In this document: piece after piece, positions 9,697 to 17,264 of the stretch
Layout: each line of letters begins with the position of its first letter
Position numbering within the stretch: position 1 is the first letter of the stretch
DNA from: an uncultured Pelagibacteraceae bacterium
Lineage (GTDB): Bacteria > Pseudomonadota > Alphaproteobacteria > Pelagibacterales > Pelagibacteraceae
Assembly: GCA_902596375.1 (NCBI GenBank)
Contig: CACJTU010000010.1
Location: 1-35,047, forward strand
Reading direction: 5' to 3'
DNA: 35,047 nucleotides
Notes under the pieces: generated by a model
Databases searched by the model: none
What the model saw: only the letters and a program-made list of their open reading frames with translations
What the model was told of the DNA's origin: nothing
Program-made: the position numbers and the translations under genes

Positions 9697-10308
9697 TTGA
9701 AAAAAAATAAAATTTCAAAAAATTGGGTAAATAAACAGAGAAGAGACATTTATGTTAGACAATCTAAGGTAGATGGTTACAGAGCTAGATCAGCTTACAA
9801 ATTAATTGAAATTGATGAAAAATTTAAAATTTTTAAAGGTGGATTATCAGTAATTGATATTGGGGCCGCACCAGGAAGTTGGTCTCAATATGCTCTCAAA
9901 GCAGCTAAAAGTGGCAAATTGATATCTGTTGATTTAAAAAAAATGGAACCCATAGGAAACAGTGTTCAAATTCAAGGAGATTTTACTGAAGAAAAAACTC
10001 AAGAAGAAATTAAAAAAAATATAAACAGTAAAGTCGACGTAGTTATGTCAGATATGGCTGTAGACACAACGGGTATTAAAAATATAGACTCCATACAAAC
10101 AGGAGAACTATGTAAAGAGGCAATGTTTTTTGCAAAAGATTTAATGAAAGAAAATGGATATTTTATTTCCAAAATTTTTATGGGTGGTACATTTAACGAA
10201 ATCGTCGCAGAGGGAAAAAAATATTTTAAAGAAGTTAAGGTTTTTAAACCAAAATCTAGCAGAAAAGATTCAAAAGAAAGTTTTATAATTTGTAGAAAAA
10301 TTCGATAG
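9697..10308 (+). CDS. rlmE: 23S rRNA 2'-O-ribose methyltransferase RlmE (FtsJ/RrmJ)
   Basis: RlmE methylates the 2'-OH of the universally conserved A-loop uridine (U2552 in E. coli) of 23S rRNA using SAM. The 203-residue length matches the family. The catalytic K-D-K-E tetrad can be placed at Lys35 (RSAYKL), Asp119 (VMSDMAVD), Lys159 (FISKIF) and Glu194 (KESF). The SAM-binding loop is DIGAAPGSWSQY (54-65). The start must be the TTG at 9697: it follows the upstream stop codon with no gap, and no other Met occurs before the SAM loop. It shares the reading frame of the upstream glycosyltransferase gene, separated only by TAA. The non-AUG start and absence of a spacer suggest coupled or re-initiated translation. 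Confidence 0.95.
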   Translation: MKKNKISKNWVNKQRRDIYVRQSKVDGYRARSAYKLIEIDEKFKIFKGGLSVIDIGAAPGSWSQYALKAAKSGKLISVDLKKMEPIGNSVQIQGDFTEEKTQEEIKKNINSKVDVVMSDMAVDTTGIKNIDSIQTGELCKEAMFFAKDLMKENGYFISKIFMGGTFNEIVAEGKKYFKEVKVFKPKSSRKDSKESFIICRKIR

Positions 10309-10345
10309 GGACTTTTAATTTAAAAGGAATCGTATATAAAAGATT

Positions 10346-11422
10346 ATGGTTCCCATAAAAGAAGCTCTTACCTTTGACGATGTTACATTAGCTCCAAAGT
10401 ATTCAGAAATATTACCTTCTGATGCAGACACTAGTGTATCATTAACAAAGCATTTGAAGCTTAAAATTCCACTTTTATCATCTGCAATGGATACTGTCAC
10501 AGAGAGCAGAATGGCAATAGCTATAGCTAAAGCTGGTGGTATTGGGGTAATTCACAGAAACCTTGATATAAAAAAACAATTATCAGAGATAAAAAAAGTA
10601 AAAAAACAAAAATTAATTGTTGGAGCAGCTGTAGGAGCAGCACCAAATGAATTTATCAGAGCTAAAGAAATAATTAAAGAAGGTGTAGATTTAATCGTAG
10701 TTGACACAGCACACGGCCATACAAAGAAAGTTGCGGAAATAATTAAATATATTAAAAAAATTAAAACTAACAAAATTGCTTTGTGTGCAGGAAATATTGC
10801 AACATCAGAAGCTGCAAAATTCCTAATAAAGTTAGGAGTAGATATAATTAAAATTGGTATAGGGCCAGGTTCTATTTGTACAACACGACTGGTTGCTGGA
10901 ATAGGAGTTCCTCAATTAAGTGCAATTTTAGCTGTAAGAAGTGGTTTAAAGAATAAAAATGTTAAAATAATTTCAGATGGGGGAATAAAATATTCTGGTG
11001 ATTTAGCAAAAGCTTTTGCTGCAGGAGCAGATGCTGTTATGATAGGTTCGTTATTTGCAGGTACAAACGAAACCCCAGGAAAATTAATAAAAAAAAATGG
11101 ACAGCTTTTAAAAAGTTTTAGAGGCATGGGTTCTGTAGGAGCAATGAACAAAGGGTCGGCTGATAGGTACTTTCAAAAAAAACAAAAAGACTCATCAAAA
11201 TATGTGCCTGAAGGTGTTGAAGGTTTTGTAAAATATAAAGGAGATGTTGGGAGTGTTATTTATAAATTAATTGGTGGATTGAAATCTTCAATGGGTTATC
11301 TTGGATCAAAAACAATCATTAAATTAAGAAATAAACCACAATTTGTGAAAATTACAAAAGCTGGATTTTATGAAAGTATGGTTCATAATGTAGATGTGGT
11401 AAAAAACGATAGTAAATATTAA
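10346..11422 (+). CDS. guaB: IMP dehydrogenase lacking the CBS domain pair
   Basis: IMPDH oxidises IMP to XMP with NAD+, the first committed step to GMP. The barrel is complete: [14 protein letters not shown] (9-22), [13 protein letters not shown] (42-54), GIGVIHRNL (65-73), the active-site loop [11 protein letters not shown] with catalytic Cys178, and the flap with GSADRYF. The [10 protein letters not shown] and GGLKSSMGY segments separate it from GMP reductase. At 358 residues it is about 130 shorter than usual. The CBS/Bateman module, normally between the IHRN strand and LVGAAVG, is missing, and the chain passes directly through [15 protein letters not shown] (83-97). It leads an operon with a TPR protein and guaA, completing the path to GMP. 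The next ATG overlaps its stop by one base. Confidence 0.95.
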   Translation: MVPIKEALTFDDVTLAPKYSEILPSDADTSVSLTKHLKLKIPLLSSAMDTVTESRMAIAIAKAGGIGVIHRNLDIKKQLSEIKKVKKQKLIVGAAVGAAPNEFIRAKEIIKEGVDLIVVDTAHGHTKKVAEIIKYIKKIKTNKIALCAGNIATSEAAKFLIKLGVDIIKIGIGPGSICTTRLVAGIGVPQLSAILAVRSGLKNKNVKIISDGGIKYSGDLAKAFAAGADAVMIGSLFAGTNETPGKLIKKNGQLLKSFRGMGSVGAMNKGSADRYFQKKQKDSSKYVPEGVEGFVKYKGDVGSVIYKLIGGLKSSMGYLGSKTIIKLRNKPQFVKITKAGFYESMVHNVDVVKNDSKY

Positions 11423-11862
11423 TGCGCAAATTTTTAAAATTAATAGGATTAATACTTTTAACAGCTTCTTTTAACAGCGCGTCTTTTAGTAAAGAAAATT
11501 TTTTTAATGAAGCTCTAGAATTGTTTAAAAAAGAAAAATATGAAGATGCACGTTTTCTATTTGAGAGAAATATTGTTTTCAATCCAAAAGATGCAAACTC
11601 ATATTTATATTTAGCAAAAATTTATAACCAAGAAGAAAATCAAAGAAAAGAAGAATACAATTTAGAAACAACACTTTTAATTGAGCCTGACAATGAAGAA
11701 GCTTTATTAATGTTAATGAAAATTGCTTTAGAAAAATCTAATTATGAGAAAGTTCAAGATCTTTCAGATAAGTTCGTAAAAGTTTGTAAAAGTTTATGTG
11801 ATGAAAACAAAGATATTCAAGAGTCATTAAAAAATATTGAACCTGAAAATAATGAGTCTTGA
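11422..11862 (+). CDS. Secreted TPR-repeat protein, function unknown
   Basis: 146 residues with an N-terminal signal peptide ([23 protein letters not shown]). It has about three degenerate tetratricopeptide-like helix pairs: [42 protein letters not shown], and [23 protein letters not shown]. It is probably periplasmic and a protein-interaction scaffold. It sits inside the guaB-guaA operon, sharing a base with guaB and overlapping guaA by 11 bp, yet nothing suggests a role in purine synthesis. The call rests on repeat pattern and signal peptide only. Confidence 0.7.
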   Translation: MRKFLKLIGLILLTASFNSASFSKENFFNEALELFKKEKYEDARFLFERNIVFNPKDANSYLYLAKIYNQEENQRKEEYNLETTLLIEPDNEEALLMLMKIALEKSNYEKVQDLSDKFVKVCKSLCDENKDIQESLKNIEPENNES

Positions 11863-13414
11863 TCAAAATCTTAACAAAATCTTAATAATAGATTTTGGTT
11901 CTCAATTTACTCAATTAATTGCAAGAAGAGTAAGAGAATTAGGTGTATTTTCTGAAATAGTTAGTCACAAAAAAATAAAACTAAAAGACATAAATCACAG
12001 TATTAAAGGAATAGTATTATCTGGTGGTCCATTAAATGTTTATCAAATAAATAAATATTCATTTGATAAAAAAATTTTACAACTTGATGTACCAGTTCTT
12101 GGAATATGTTTTGGGCATCAAATTTTATCAAAACTTAACGGAGGAAGGGTAAAACAATCAAAACATAGAGAATTTGGTTTAGCTAATGTTTATAAAAAGA
12201 ATAACAGTCTTTTAACAATTAATTTTTTTGGAAACAAAAAATCCAAACAAGTTTGGATGAGCCATGCTGATCAAGTTTCAAAACTTCCTAAGAATTTTAA
12301 AGTTGTTGCATCAAGCACTAATTCAAAATTTGCAATTGTTGAAAATAAAATAAAAAAATATTATGGAGTACAATTTCACCCTGAAGTAACTCATACAGAG
12401 AATGGAAAGAAATTAATAAGTAATTTCATTTTTTTAATTTGTAAAATTAAAAGAAATTGGTCCTCTAGGGATCAAAAAAATCAGCTTATTAAAGATGTTA
12501 GAAAACAAGTTGGAAATAACAAAGTTATTTGTGCTTTATCAGGAGGTGTGGATAGTAGTGTAGTTGCTCAATTACTGAATAAAGCTATTGGAAAAAAACT
12601 TTATTGTATTTTTGTAAATACAGGCCTTTTAAGAAAAAATGAGGAAGTGCAAGTAGTTCAAACTTTTAAAAAGCGTTTAAAAATGAATTTAATTTATGTA
12701 AATGCTGAAAAGGAATTTTTAAAAAAATTAAGAAATGTTTCTGATCCTGAGAAAAAAAGAAAAATAATTGGTAATTTATTTATTAAAATATTTGAGCGGT
12801 ATGCTAAGAAAATCAAAAATGTCAAATTTTTAGCTCAAGGAACTCTCTATCCAGACTTAATTGAAAGTAAATCAGTTACTGGTAGTCAAACTTCTAAAAT
12901 TAAATCACATCATAATGTTGGTGGCTTACCCAAAAAAATGAATTTAAAGTTAGTAGAACCACTAAAATTCTTATTCAAGGATGAGGTAAGAAAATTAGGA
13001 TTAGAGTTAAATTTAAGTAAAGAAATTATTTCGAGACACCCTTTTCCTGGACCAGGCTTAGCCATTCGAATGCCAGGTATTATAACTAATGAAAAAATTA
13101 AAATTTTAAAAGAAGCTGATTTTTATTTTATTCAAGCTTTAAAAGATGACGGTCTTTATCATAAGATTTGGCAAGCTTATGCAGCATTACTTCCAGTAAA
13201 AACAGTCGGTGTTATGGGAGACAATCGTACTTATGAATACTTATGTTTATTAAGAGCAATTACATCTGAAGATGGAATGACTGCAGATTATTATGAATTT
13301 AAAAAGTCTTTTATGCAAACTATATCAAATAAAATAGTTAACAGCATAAGGGGTATAAACAGAGTAGTGTATGATGTTACTTCAAAACCACCTAGCACTA
13401 TTGAATTAGAGTAG
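11852..13414 (+). CDS. guaA: GMP synthase (glutamine-hydrolysing)
   Basis: GuaA aminates XMP to GMP using glutamine and ATP. The class I glutaminase domain has the nucleophile Cys86 in GICFGHQ and the VQFHPEVTH motif with catalytic His and Glu. The ATP pyrophosphatase domain has the PP-loop ALSGGVDSS near residue 228. The C-terminal dimerisation domain contains FPGPGLAIR and ends in [17 protein letters not shown], typical of the family. I chose the ATG at 11852, giving 520 residues beginning [23 protein letters not shown] at 11837 in the same frame would add five residues and enlarge the overlap with the TPR gene from 11 to 26 bp. It works directly after guaB. Confidence 0.97.
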   Translation: MSLDQNLNKILIIDFGSQFTQLIARRVRELGVFSEIVSHKKIKLKDINHSIKGIVLSGGPLNVYQINKYSFDKKILQLDVPVLGICFGHQILSKLNGGRVKQSKHREFGLANVYKKNNSLLTINFFGNKKSKQVWMSHADQVSKLPKNFKVVASSTNSKFAIVENKIKKYYGVQFHPEVTHTENGKKLISNFIFLICKIKRNWSSRDQKNQLIKDVRKQVGNNKVICALSGGVDSSVVAQLLNKAIGKKLYCIFVNTGLLRKNEEVQVVQTFKKRLKMNLIYVNAEKEFLKKLRNVSDPEKKRKIIGNLFIKIFERYAKKIKNVKFLAQGTLYPDLIESKSVTGSQTSKIKSHHNVGGLPKKMNLKLVEPLKFLFKDEVRKLGLELNLSKEIISRHPFPGPGLAIRMPGIITNEKIKILKEADFYFIQALKDDGLYHKIWQAYAALLPVKTVGVMGDNRTYEYLCLLRAITSEDGMTADYYEFKKSFMQTISNKIVNSIRGINRVVYDVTSKPPSTIELE

Positions 13415-13436
13415 TTTTTAATTATAAATTAACATT

Positions 13437-13856
13437 ATGAAATATTTACACACAATGATTAGAGTTAAAGACGTAGATGAGTCTCTAAGATTTTTTTGCG
13501 ATGGGCTTGGTTTAAAAGAAACAAGAAGAATGGAAAATGAAAAAGGAAGATTTACATTAATTTTTCTTGCAGCACCAAATGATGAAAAAGCAGAAATAGA
13601 ATTAACGTATAATTGGGATGGTGATGAGCTTGGAGAAGGTTCAAGAAATTTTGGTCATCTTGCCTATAGAGTAGATAATATTTATGAAACTTGCCAAAGA
13701 TTAATGGATATGGGCTACACGATTAATAGACCGCCAAGAGATGGTCATATGGCTTTTGTTAGATCACCAGACAAAATTTCAATTGAAATACTTCAAGAAG
13801 GAAATTTAGAACCCAAAGAGCCATGGGCCTCAATGGAGAATACTGGTACCTGGTAA
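13437..13856 (+). CDS. gloA: Lactoylglutathione lyase (glyoxalase I)
   Basis: GloA isomerises the methylglyoxal-glutathione hemithioacetal to S-lactoylglutathione in the cytoplasm. The 139-residue protein has the two beta-alpha-beta-beta-beta modules of the VOC superfamily. The four metal ligands can be assigned as His5 (YLHTMIRV), Glu55 (AEIELTYN), His74 (FGHLAYRV) and Glu117 (SIEILQ), matching the His-Glu-His-Glu set of bacterial glyoxalase I. GEGSRNFGHLA and PRDGHMAFVRSPD are typical of the proteobacterial enzyme. It sits 22 bases after guaA and 10 bases before a small MGMT-like gene. Confidence 0.93.
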   Translation: MKYLHTMIRVKDVDESLRFFCDGLGLKETRRMENEKGRFTLIFLAAPNDEKAEIELTYNWDGDELGEGSRNFGHLAYRVDNIYETCQRLMDMGYTINRPPRDGHMAFVRSPDKISIEILQEGNLEPKEPWASMENTGTW

Positions 13857-13866
13857 TATTTTTCTA

Positions 13867-14268
13867 ATGTGGATTGCTAAGTTTAACAAACCATACAAGG
13901 AAAAAATTAAAAAATTAACTTTTAATTTTGCAGATATTAAGAAAGGTGAAACGATGCTAGTTTCATCTCCAAGTTCAATAGCAAAATATATTCATAAAAT
14001 TCCTAAAGGTAAAAAAAAGACAGTTATTGAAATGAGAGAAGCTTTAGCTAAAAAAGCCAAAGCTAACAAAACGTGCCCAGTATCTACAGGGATTTTTTTA
14101 AGAATTGCTATAGAGGCATCATTAGAGGAACAAACTAAAAAAAAAACTAAAAAACCAACACTTCCTTTTTGGAGAATTATTGACGAAAAATCTCCTATTG
14201 CAAAGAAACTATCTATATCTAAAAAGCTTTTGAAAGCTTACAAGAACCAAGAATTAATAAATGAGTAA
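13867..14268 (+). CDS. Small basic MGMT-like family protein, function unknown
   Basis: A 133-residue, lysine-rich protein. The central part (SSIAKYIHKIPKGKKKTVIEMREALAKKAKANKTCPVSTGIFLRIAIEA, split here into recognisable pieces) resembles a bacterial family annotated as MGMT (O6-alkylguanine-DNA alkyltransferase)-like. The arrangement TVxxMREALA, then TCPVSTGIF, then PFWRII, recurs in that family. The canonical alkyl-acceptor motif PCHRV is not present. Cys residues occur only in TCPV, so DNA alkyl transfer is not supported; a non-catalytic alkyl-lesion-binding role is possible. The stop overlaps the panB start by 8 bp. The family resemblance is from memory and moderately sure; function is unknown. 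Confidence 0.55.
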   Translation: MWIAKFNKPYKEKIKKLTFNFADIKKGETMLVSSPSSIAKYIHKIPKGKKKTVIEMREALAKKAKANKTCPVSTGIFLRIAIEASLEEQTKKKTKKPTLPFWRIIDEKSPIAKKLSISKKLLKAYKNQELINE

Positions 14269-15031
14269 AATTAAAAAATTTATTGCAAAAAAAAATAAGT
14301 CAAAAATAGTTAGTCTAACTGCCTATTCAAAAAATATTGCTTCTATATTGGATAATTATTGTGATTTAATTTTAGTAGGAGACTCACTTGGTTCGGTTTT
14401 ATACAATTATAAATCTACAAGAGAAGTAAATTTGAGCACTATGATTGAACATTCTAAAAGTGTGAGAATGGGTATAAAAAAAAGTTTAATGATTGTTGAT
14501 ATGCCACATAACACTTATCGAACTCCTAAAGAGGCAGTGAAAAATGCAAAACAAATAATGAAAAAAACAAAGTGTGACGGTGTAAAATTAGAAGGCGGAA
14601 AAAAAATTTATGAAATAATCAAATCTTTAGTTAAAAACAAAATTCCAGTCATGGGCCATCTAGGGTTGCTTCCTCAGTCAGACAAAACTTTCAAATTTAA
14701 AGGAAAAAAAAAGTTAGAGAGAAACAACATTATAAGAGACTCACAATTATTAGAAAAAGCTGGAGTGTTTTCAATTGTTTTAGAATGCGTTGAAACTTCT
14801 TTAGCTAAGCTTGTCACGCAAAATTTAAAGATACCAACTATCGGTATAGGAGCTTCTAAATATTGTGATGGTCAAATATTAGTTTTTGATGATTTAATTG
14901 GCTTAAATCCAACGAATTATAAGTTTGTAAAAAAATATGCCAATATAAGAAATAATATTTCTAAAGCTGTTTCAAATTATTCAAAAGAAGTAAGAAAAAT
15001 TAAATTTCCTAATAAAAAAAATTCTTTTTAA
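14261..15031 (+). CDS. panB: 3-methyl-2-oxobutanoate hydroxymethyltransferase (ketopantoate synthesis)
   Basis: PanB transfers a hydroxymethyl group from 5,10-methylene-THF to 2-oxoisovalerate, giving ketopantoate for pantothenate and CoA. The 256 residues match the family. Mg-binding and active-site positions are visible: LVGDSLGSV (Asp41), IVDMPHNTY (Asp80), GVKLEGG and the proposed general base Glu in VLECVE. They are followed by IPTIGIGASKYCDGQILVFDD. The protein is basic and lysine-rich, as are its neighbours. Its methylene-THF demand connects it loosely to the gcv operon further on. The stop abuts the end of the convergent TerC-family gene with no gap. Confidence 0.95.
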   Translation: MSKIKKFIAKKNKSKIVSLTAYSKNIASILDNYCDLILVGDSLGSVLYNYKSTREVNLSTMIEHSKSVRMGIKKSLMIVDMPHNTYRTPKEAVKNAKQIMKKTKCDGVKLEGGKKIYEIIKSLVKNKIPVMGHLGLLPQSDKTFKFKGKKKLERNNIIRDSQLLEKAGVFSIVLECVETSLAKLVTQNLKIPTIGIGASKYCDGQILVFDDLIGLNPTNYKFVKKYANIRNNISKAVSNYSKEVRKIKFPNKKNSF

Positions 15032-15643
15032 TTAAAAGTATTTTTTAAATTCTTCATTAATATTTAATATTTCAAGATCAACCAATCCGCCTATTACTAA
15101 CTGTAGACCAACAATTAAGATAAATACTAATCCGATATAAGCTATCCAAATATGTCTTTGTATATAATTAGCCATATATGTCGCTAAAGCACCAGTTAAA
15201 ACAACTGATAACATCAGTCCAAATATCATAAATCCAAAATATCCTTTTGCTGCCGCAACTACACCAATGACATTATCAAAACTAATCATGATATCTGCAA
15301 ATAATACTTTTCCAATGCTGCTAATGTATGAAGGTTCTTTTCCTTTTTTAGTAGTAGGTTTTACTTTTTTAATGTCTAGTAAATCTTTCCTTAAATCATT
15401 TACAATCCAAATTAATAATAAACCACCTAAAATTTTTATAAAATAAAATTCAAATAAAAAAGTCGCAAAAATTGCAAAAAAGATTTTAAAAACAAATGCT
15501 CCAATTACACCCCAAAGAATTATTTGTTTTCTATTTTTAGGAACAAAATTTGAAGCTATAGATCCGACTATAACCGCGTTATCCGCCGTTAATATAATTG
15601 TGATAAAAATTATATTGGTTAAAATTATGAGCTCTTCAATCAA
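15032..15643 (-). CDS. TerC-family integral membrane protein
   Basis: 203 residues with about seven hydrophobic segments. The first carries LTADNAVIVGSIA and the second half contains ADIMISFDNVIGVVAAAKG. The paired acidic-Asn motifs (ADNAV and FDNV) within membrane helices are the hallmark of the TerC/YjbE family, which is linked to metal (often manganese) export and tellurite resistance phenotypes. A lysine-rich cytoplasmic loop lies around residues 85-105. The substrate cannot be told here. It is convergent with panB with zero gap, and divergent from dctP across 111 bp. Confidence 0.88.
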   Translation of the reverse strand: MIEELIILTNIIFITIILTADNAVIVGSIASNFVPKNRKQIILWGVIGAFVFKIFFAIFATFLFEFYFIKILGGLLLIWIVNDLRKDLLDIKKVKPTTKKGKEPSYISSIGKVLFADIMISFDNVIGVVAAAKGYFGFMIFGLMLSVVLTGALATYMANYIQRHIWIAYIGLVFILIVGLQLVIGGLVDLEILNINEEFKKYF

Positions 15644-15710
15644 GATAACATTATAATAGTATAATCTGACAATTTTTCAATGAGACCATAATGATAATTT
15701 TATTGATTTA

Positions 15711-15726
15711 ATCTCTGAGAGATAAT
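15711..15726. promoter_or_regulatory. Perfect dyad overlapping a -10-like element before dctP
   Basis: ATCTCT-G-AGAGAT (15711-15723) is a perfect 6-bp inverted repeat around a single central base. It overlaps GATAAT (15721-15726), a good -10 match on the plus strand. A repressor bound here would block transcription of the TRAP operon, so an operator is plausible. Regulator unknown. Confidence 0.35.
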
Positions 15727-15744
15727 TAAATGTTTATTTTAAAA

Positions 15745-15750
15745 AGGAGG
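15745..15750 (+). promoter_or_regulatory. Strong Shine-Dalgarno for dctP
   Basis: AGGAGG, a perfect anti-16S match, lies 4 bases before the dctP ATG at 15755. Most genes in this window have weak or no recognisable ribosome-binding sites, so this marks dctP for high expression, as is usual for transporter binding proteins. Confidence 0.9.
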
Positions 15751-15754
15751 ATAG

Positions 15755-16726
15755 ATGAAATTATTCAAATTGTTTATATCTATAGTTACTTCAGTATTGT
15801 TATTTGCAAACGTTTCTTTAGCTGAAAAATGGGATATGGCACTGGCTTATGGTGCTGGAAACTTTCATTCTGCTAATGCAACAGAATTTGCAAAGAATGT
15901 AACTGAAAAAAGTGGTGGAAAACTTACAATCGTTACCCACCCAGGTGGCTCATTATTTAAAGGTGGTGAAATTTTCAGAGCTGTAAGAACAGGTCAAGCA
16001 CCTATTGGTGAAAGATTTATGTCTGCTCTTGGAAAAGAAGATCCTTTATATGAAATTGACTCATTACCTTTCTTAGCAACTACTTATGATGATGCTATGA
16101 AATTATATGAAGCTTCAAAGCCATATATTGTTAAGAGTCTTGACGAAAAAGGATTGGTATTTCTTTATGCAGTACCATGGCCTGCTCAAGGACTTTACAG
16201 TAAAAAACAAATTAAAAAAGTTGGTGATCTAAATGGATTAAAATTTAGAGCATACAACTCTGCAACAATTAGAATTGCGGAGTTAACAGGAATGGCGCCA
16301 ACTAAAATTGAAGCAGCTGAAATTAGCCAAGCATTTTCTACAGGTGCCGTTGAAAGTATGATTACTTCTCCTACAACTGGAAAAAATAGCAAGATTTGGG
16401 AAAATGGTGTTAAATATTTTTATGATATAGCAGCATGGTTTCCAAAAAATATGATCATAGCTAATAAAGCCGCTTGGAATAAACTTGATAAAGCAACTCA
16501 AGATCTTGTCATGAACCAAGCAGCAATTGCTGAAGAAAAGGGTTGGGAATTATCTAAACAAGGTAATACTGGAGACAAGAAAGCTTTAGCAGATGCTGGA
16601 ATGGAAGTAGGCGAAGTTAATTCAGCTTTGAAAAAACATTTTGAAAAAGTTGGAGCAACAATGTCTGAAGAATGGAAAGCAAAAGCTGGAGACAGAGGTG
16701 CTGCAGTTTTATCTGCTTACAAATAA
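15755..16726 (+). CDS. dctP: TRAP transporter solute-binding protein (DctP family)
   Basis: This periplasmic receptor captures an organic acid for the DctQM membrane pair. It has 323 residues with signal peptide MKLFKLFISIVTSVLLFANVSLA. Family features are the opening WDMALAYGAGNFHSANATEFA, then GGSLFKGGEIFRAVRTGQAPIGE, then the ligand-contacting GLKFRAYNSATIRIAELTG with its conserved Arg and TGAVESMITSPTTG. The region from FRAYN to AAWFPKNMIIANKAAW resembles, from memory, the DctP subgroup shown to bind pyroglutamate in Bordetella. The nearby pxpABC genes support that ligand; this is inference. The gene has a perfect Shine-Dalgarno, a possible operator and an immediate downstream terminator. 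Confidence 0.93.
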   Translation: MKLFKLFISIVTSVLLFANVSLAEKWDMALAYGAGNFHSANATEFAKNVTEKSGGKLTIVTHPGGSLFKGGEIFRAVRTGQAPIGERFMSALGKEDPLYEIDSLPFLATTYDDAMKLYEASKPYIVKSLDEKGLVFLYAVPWPAQGLYSKKQIKKVGDLNGLKFRAYNSATIRIAELTGMAPTKIEAAEISQAFSTGAVESMITSPTTGKNSKIWENGVKYFYDIAAWFPKNMIIANKAAWNKLDKATQDLVMNQAAIAEEKGWELSKQGNTGDKKALADAGMEVGEVNSALKKHFEKVGATMSEEWKAKAGDRGAAVLSAYK

Positions 16727-16734
16727 ATAGTCTT

Positions 16735-16770
16735 AAAAAAAAGGCCAACTTGTAGTAAGTTGGCCTTTTT
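16735..16770 (+). terminator. Internal terminator/attenuator between dctP and dctQ
   Basis: Hairpin with 11-bp arms AAGGCCAACTT (16741-16751) and AAGTTGGCCTT (16757-16767), a five-base loop GTAGT, an A-run before and a T-run after. The dctQ ATG follows only 5 bases beyond the T-run. It should stop most transcripts after dctP and let a fraction through, giving excess binding protein over membrane subunits. Confidence 0.92.
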
Positions 16771-16775
16771 ACTAA

Positions 16776-17264
16776 ATGTTTCAATCAATAAATAATAATC
16801 TAAATAAACTTTATAAATTTTCAGGTTATTTAGCTGCTTTTTTTTTAATACTTGTTGCAGTTTTTATTTTAATTGGAATTTCCTCGAGAATTTTTGGTTT
16901 TTACTTAAGGGGTTTAGCTGAGTACTCAGGCTACTGCATGGCTGCAGCCTCTTTTTATGCTTTAGCTTTTACTTTTGTTGAGGGTGGACATATTCGAATT
17001 ACTCTTTTCTTAGAAAAAGCCTCTTCATCTTATAAGAGATTTTTAGAAATATGGTGTCTTATTGTAGCAACAATTTTTTCAGGTTATTTGTCTTTTTACT
17101 TATGGAAAATGTTATTAATCTCTTATGATTTTCAAGAGAGAAGCGAAGGTGCAGATGAGATCTTAATTTGGATACCTCAAACTAGTGTAGCTATTGGATC
17201 TTTAATTCTTTTTATAGCTGTTTTACATAAATTTATTTTAACAATTTTAAATAAGAATGACTGA
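16776..17264 (+). CDS. dctQ: TRAP transporter small permease subunit (DctQ)
   Basis: 162 residues with four hydrophobic segments: about residues 15-38 (GYLAAFFLILVAVFILIGIS), 50-70, 88-110 and 130-155. This is the DctQ topology. The EYSGYCMAAASFYALAFTFVEGGHIRI stretch (split for reading as EYSGYCMAA, FYALAFTF, GGHIRI) is typical. DctQ pairs with DctM to form the sodium-driven membrane part of the transporter. It starts just after the intra-operon terminator hairpin and has no separate Shine-Dalgarno. Its stop lies 8 bp inside dctM (ATGACTGA), indicating coupled translation. Confidence 0.9.
   Translation: MFQSINNNLNKLYKFSGYLAAFFLILVAVFILIGISSRIFGFYLRGLAEYSGYCMAAASFYALAFTFVEGGHIRITLFLEKASSSYKRFLEIWCLIVATIFSGYLSFYLWKMLLISYDFQERSEGADEILIWIPQTSVAIGSLILFIAVLHKFILTILNKND

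Noticed and set aside
10346-11422. Reading the short guaB as GMP reductase (guaC), which also lacks CBS domains
   Set aside because: The [39 protein letters not shown] and GGLKSSMGY segments are those of IMP dehydrogenase, and guaA follows in the same operon.
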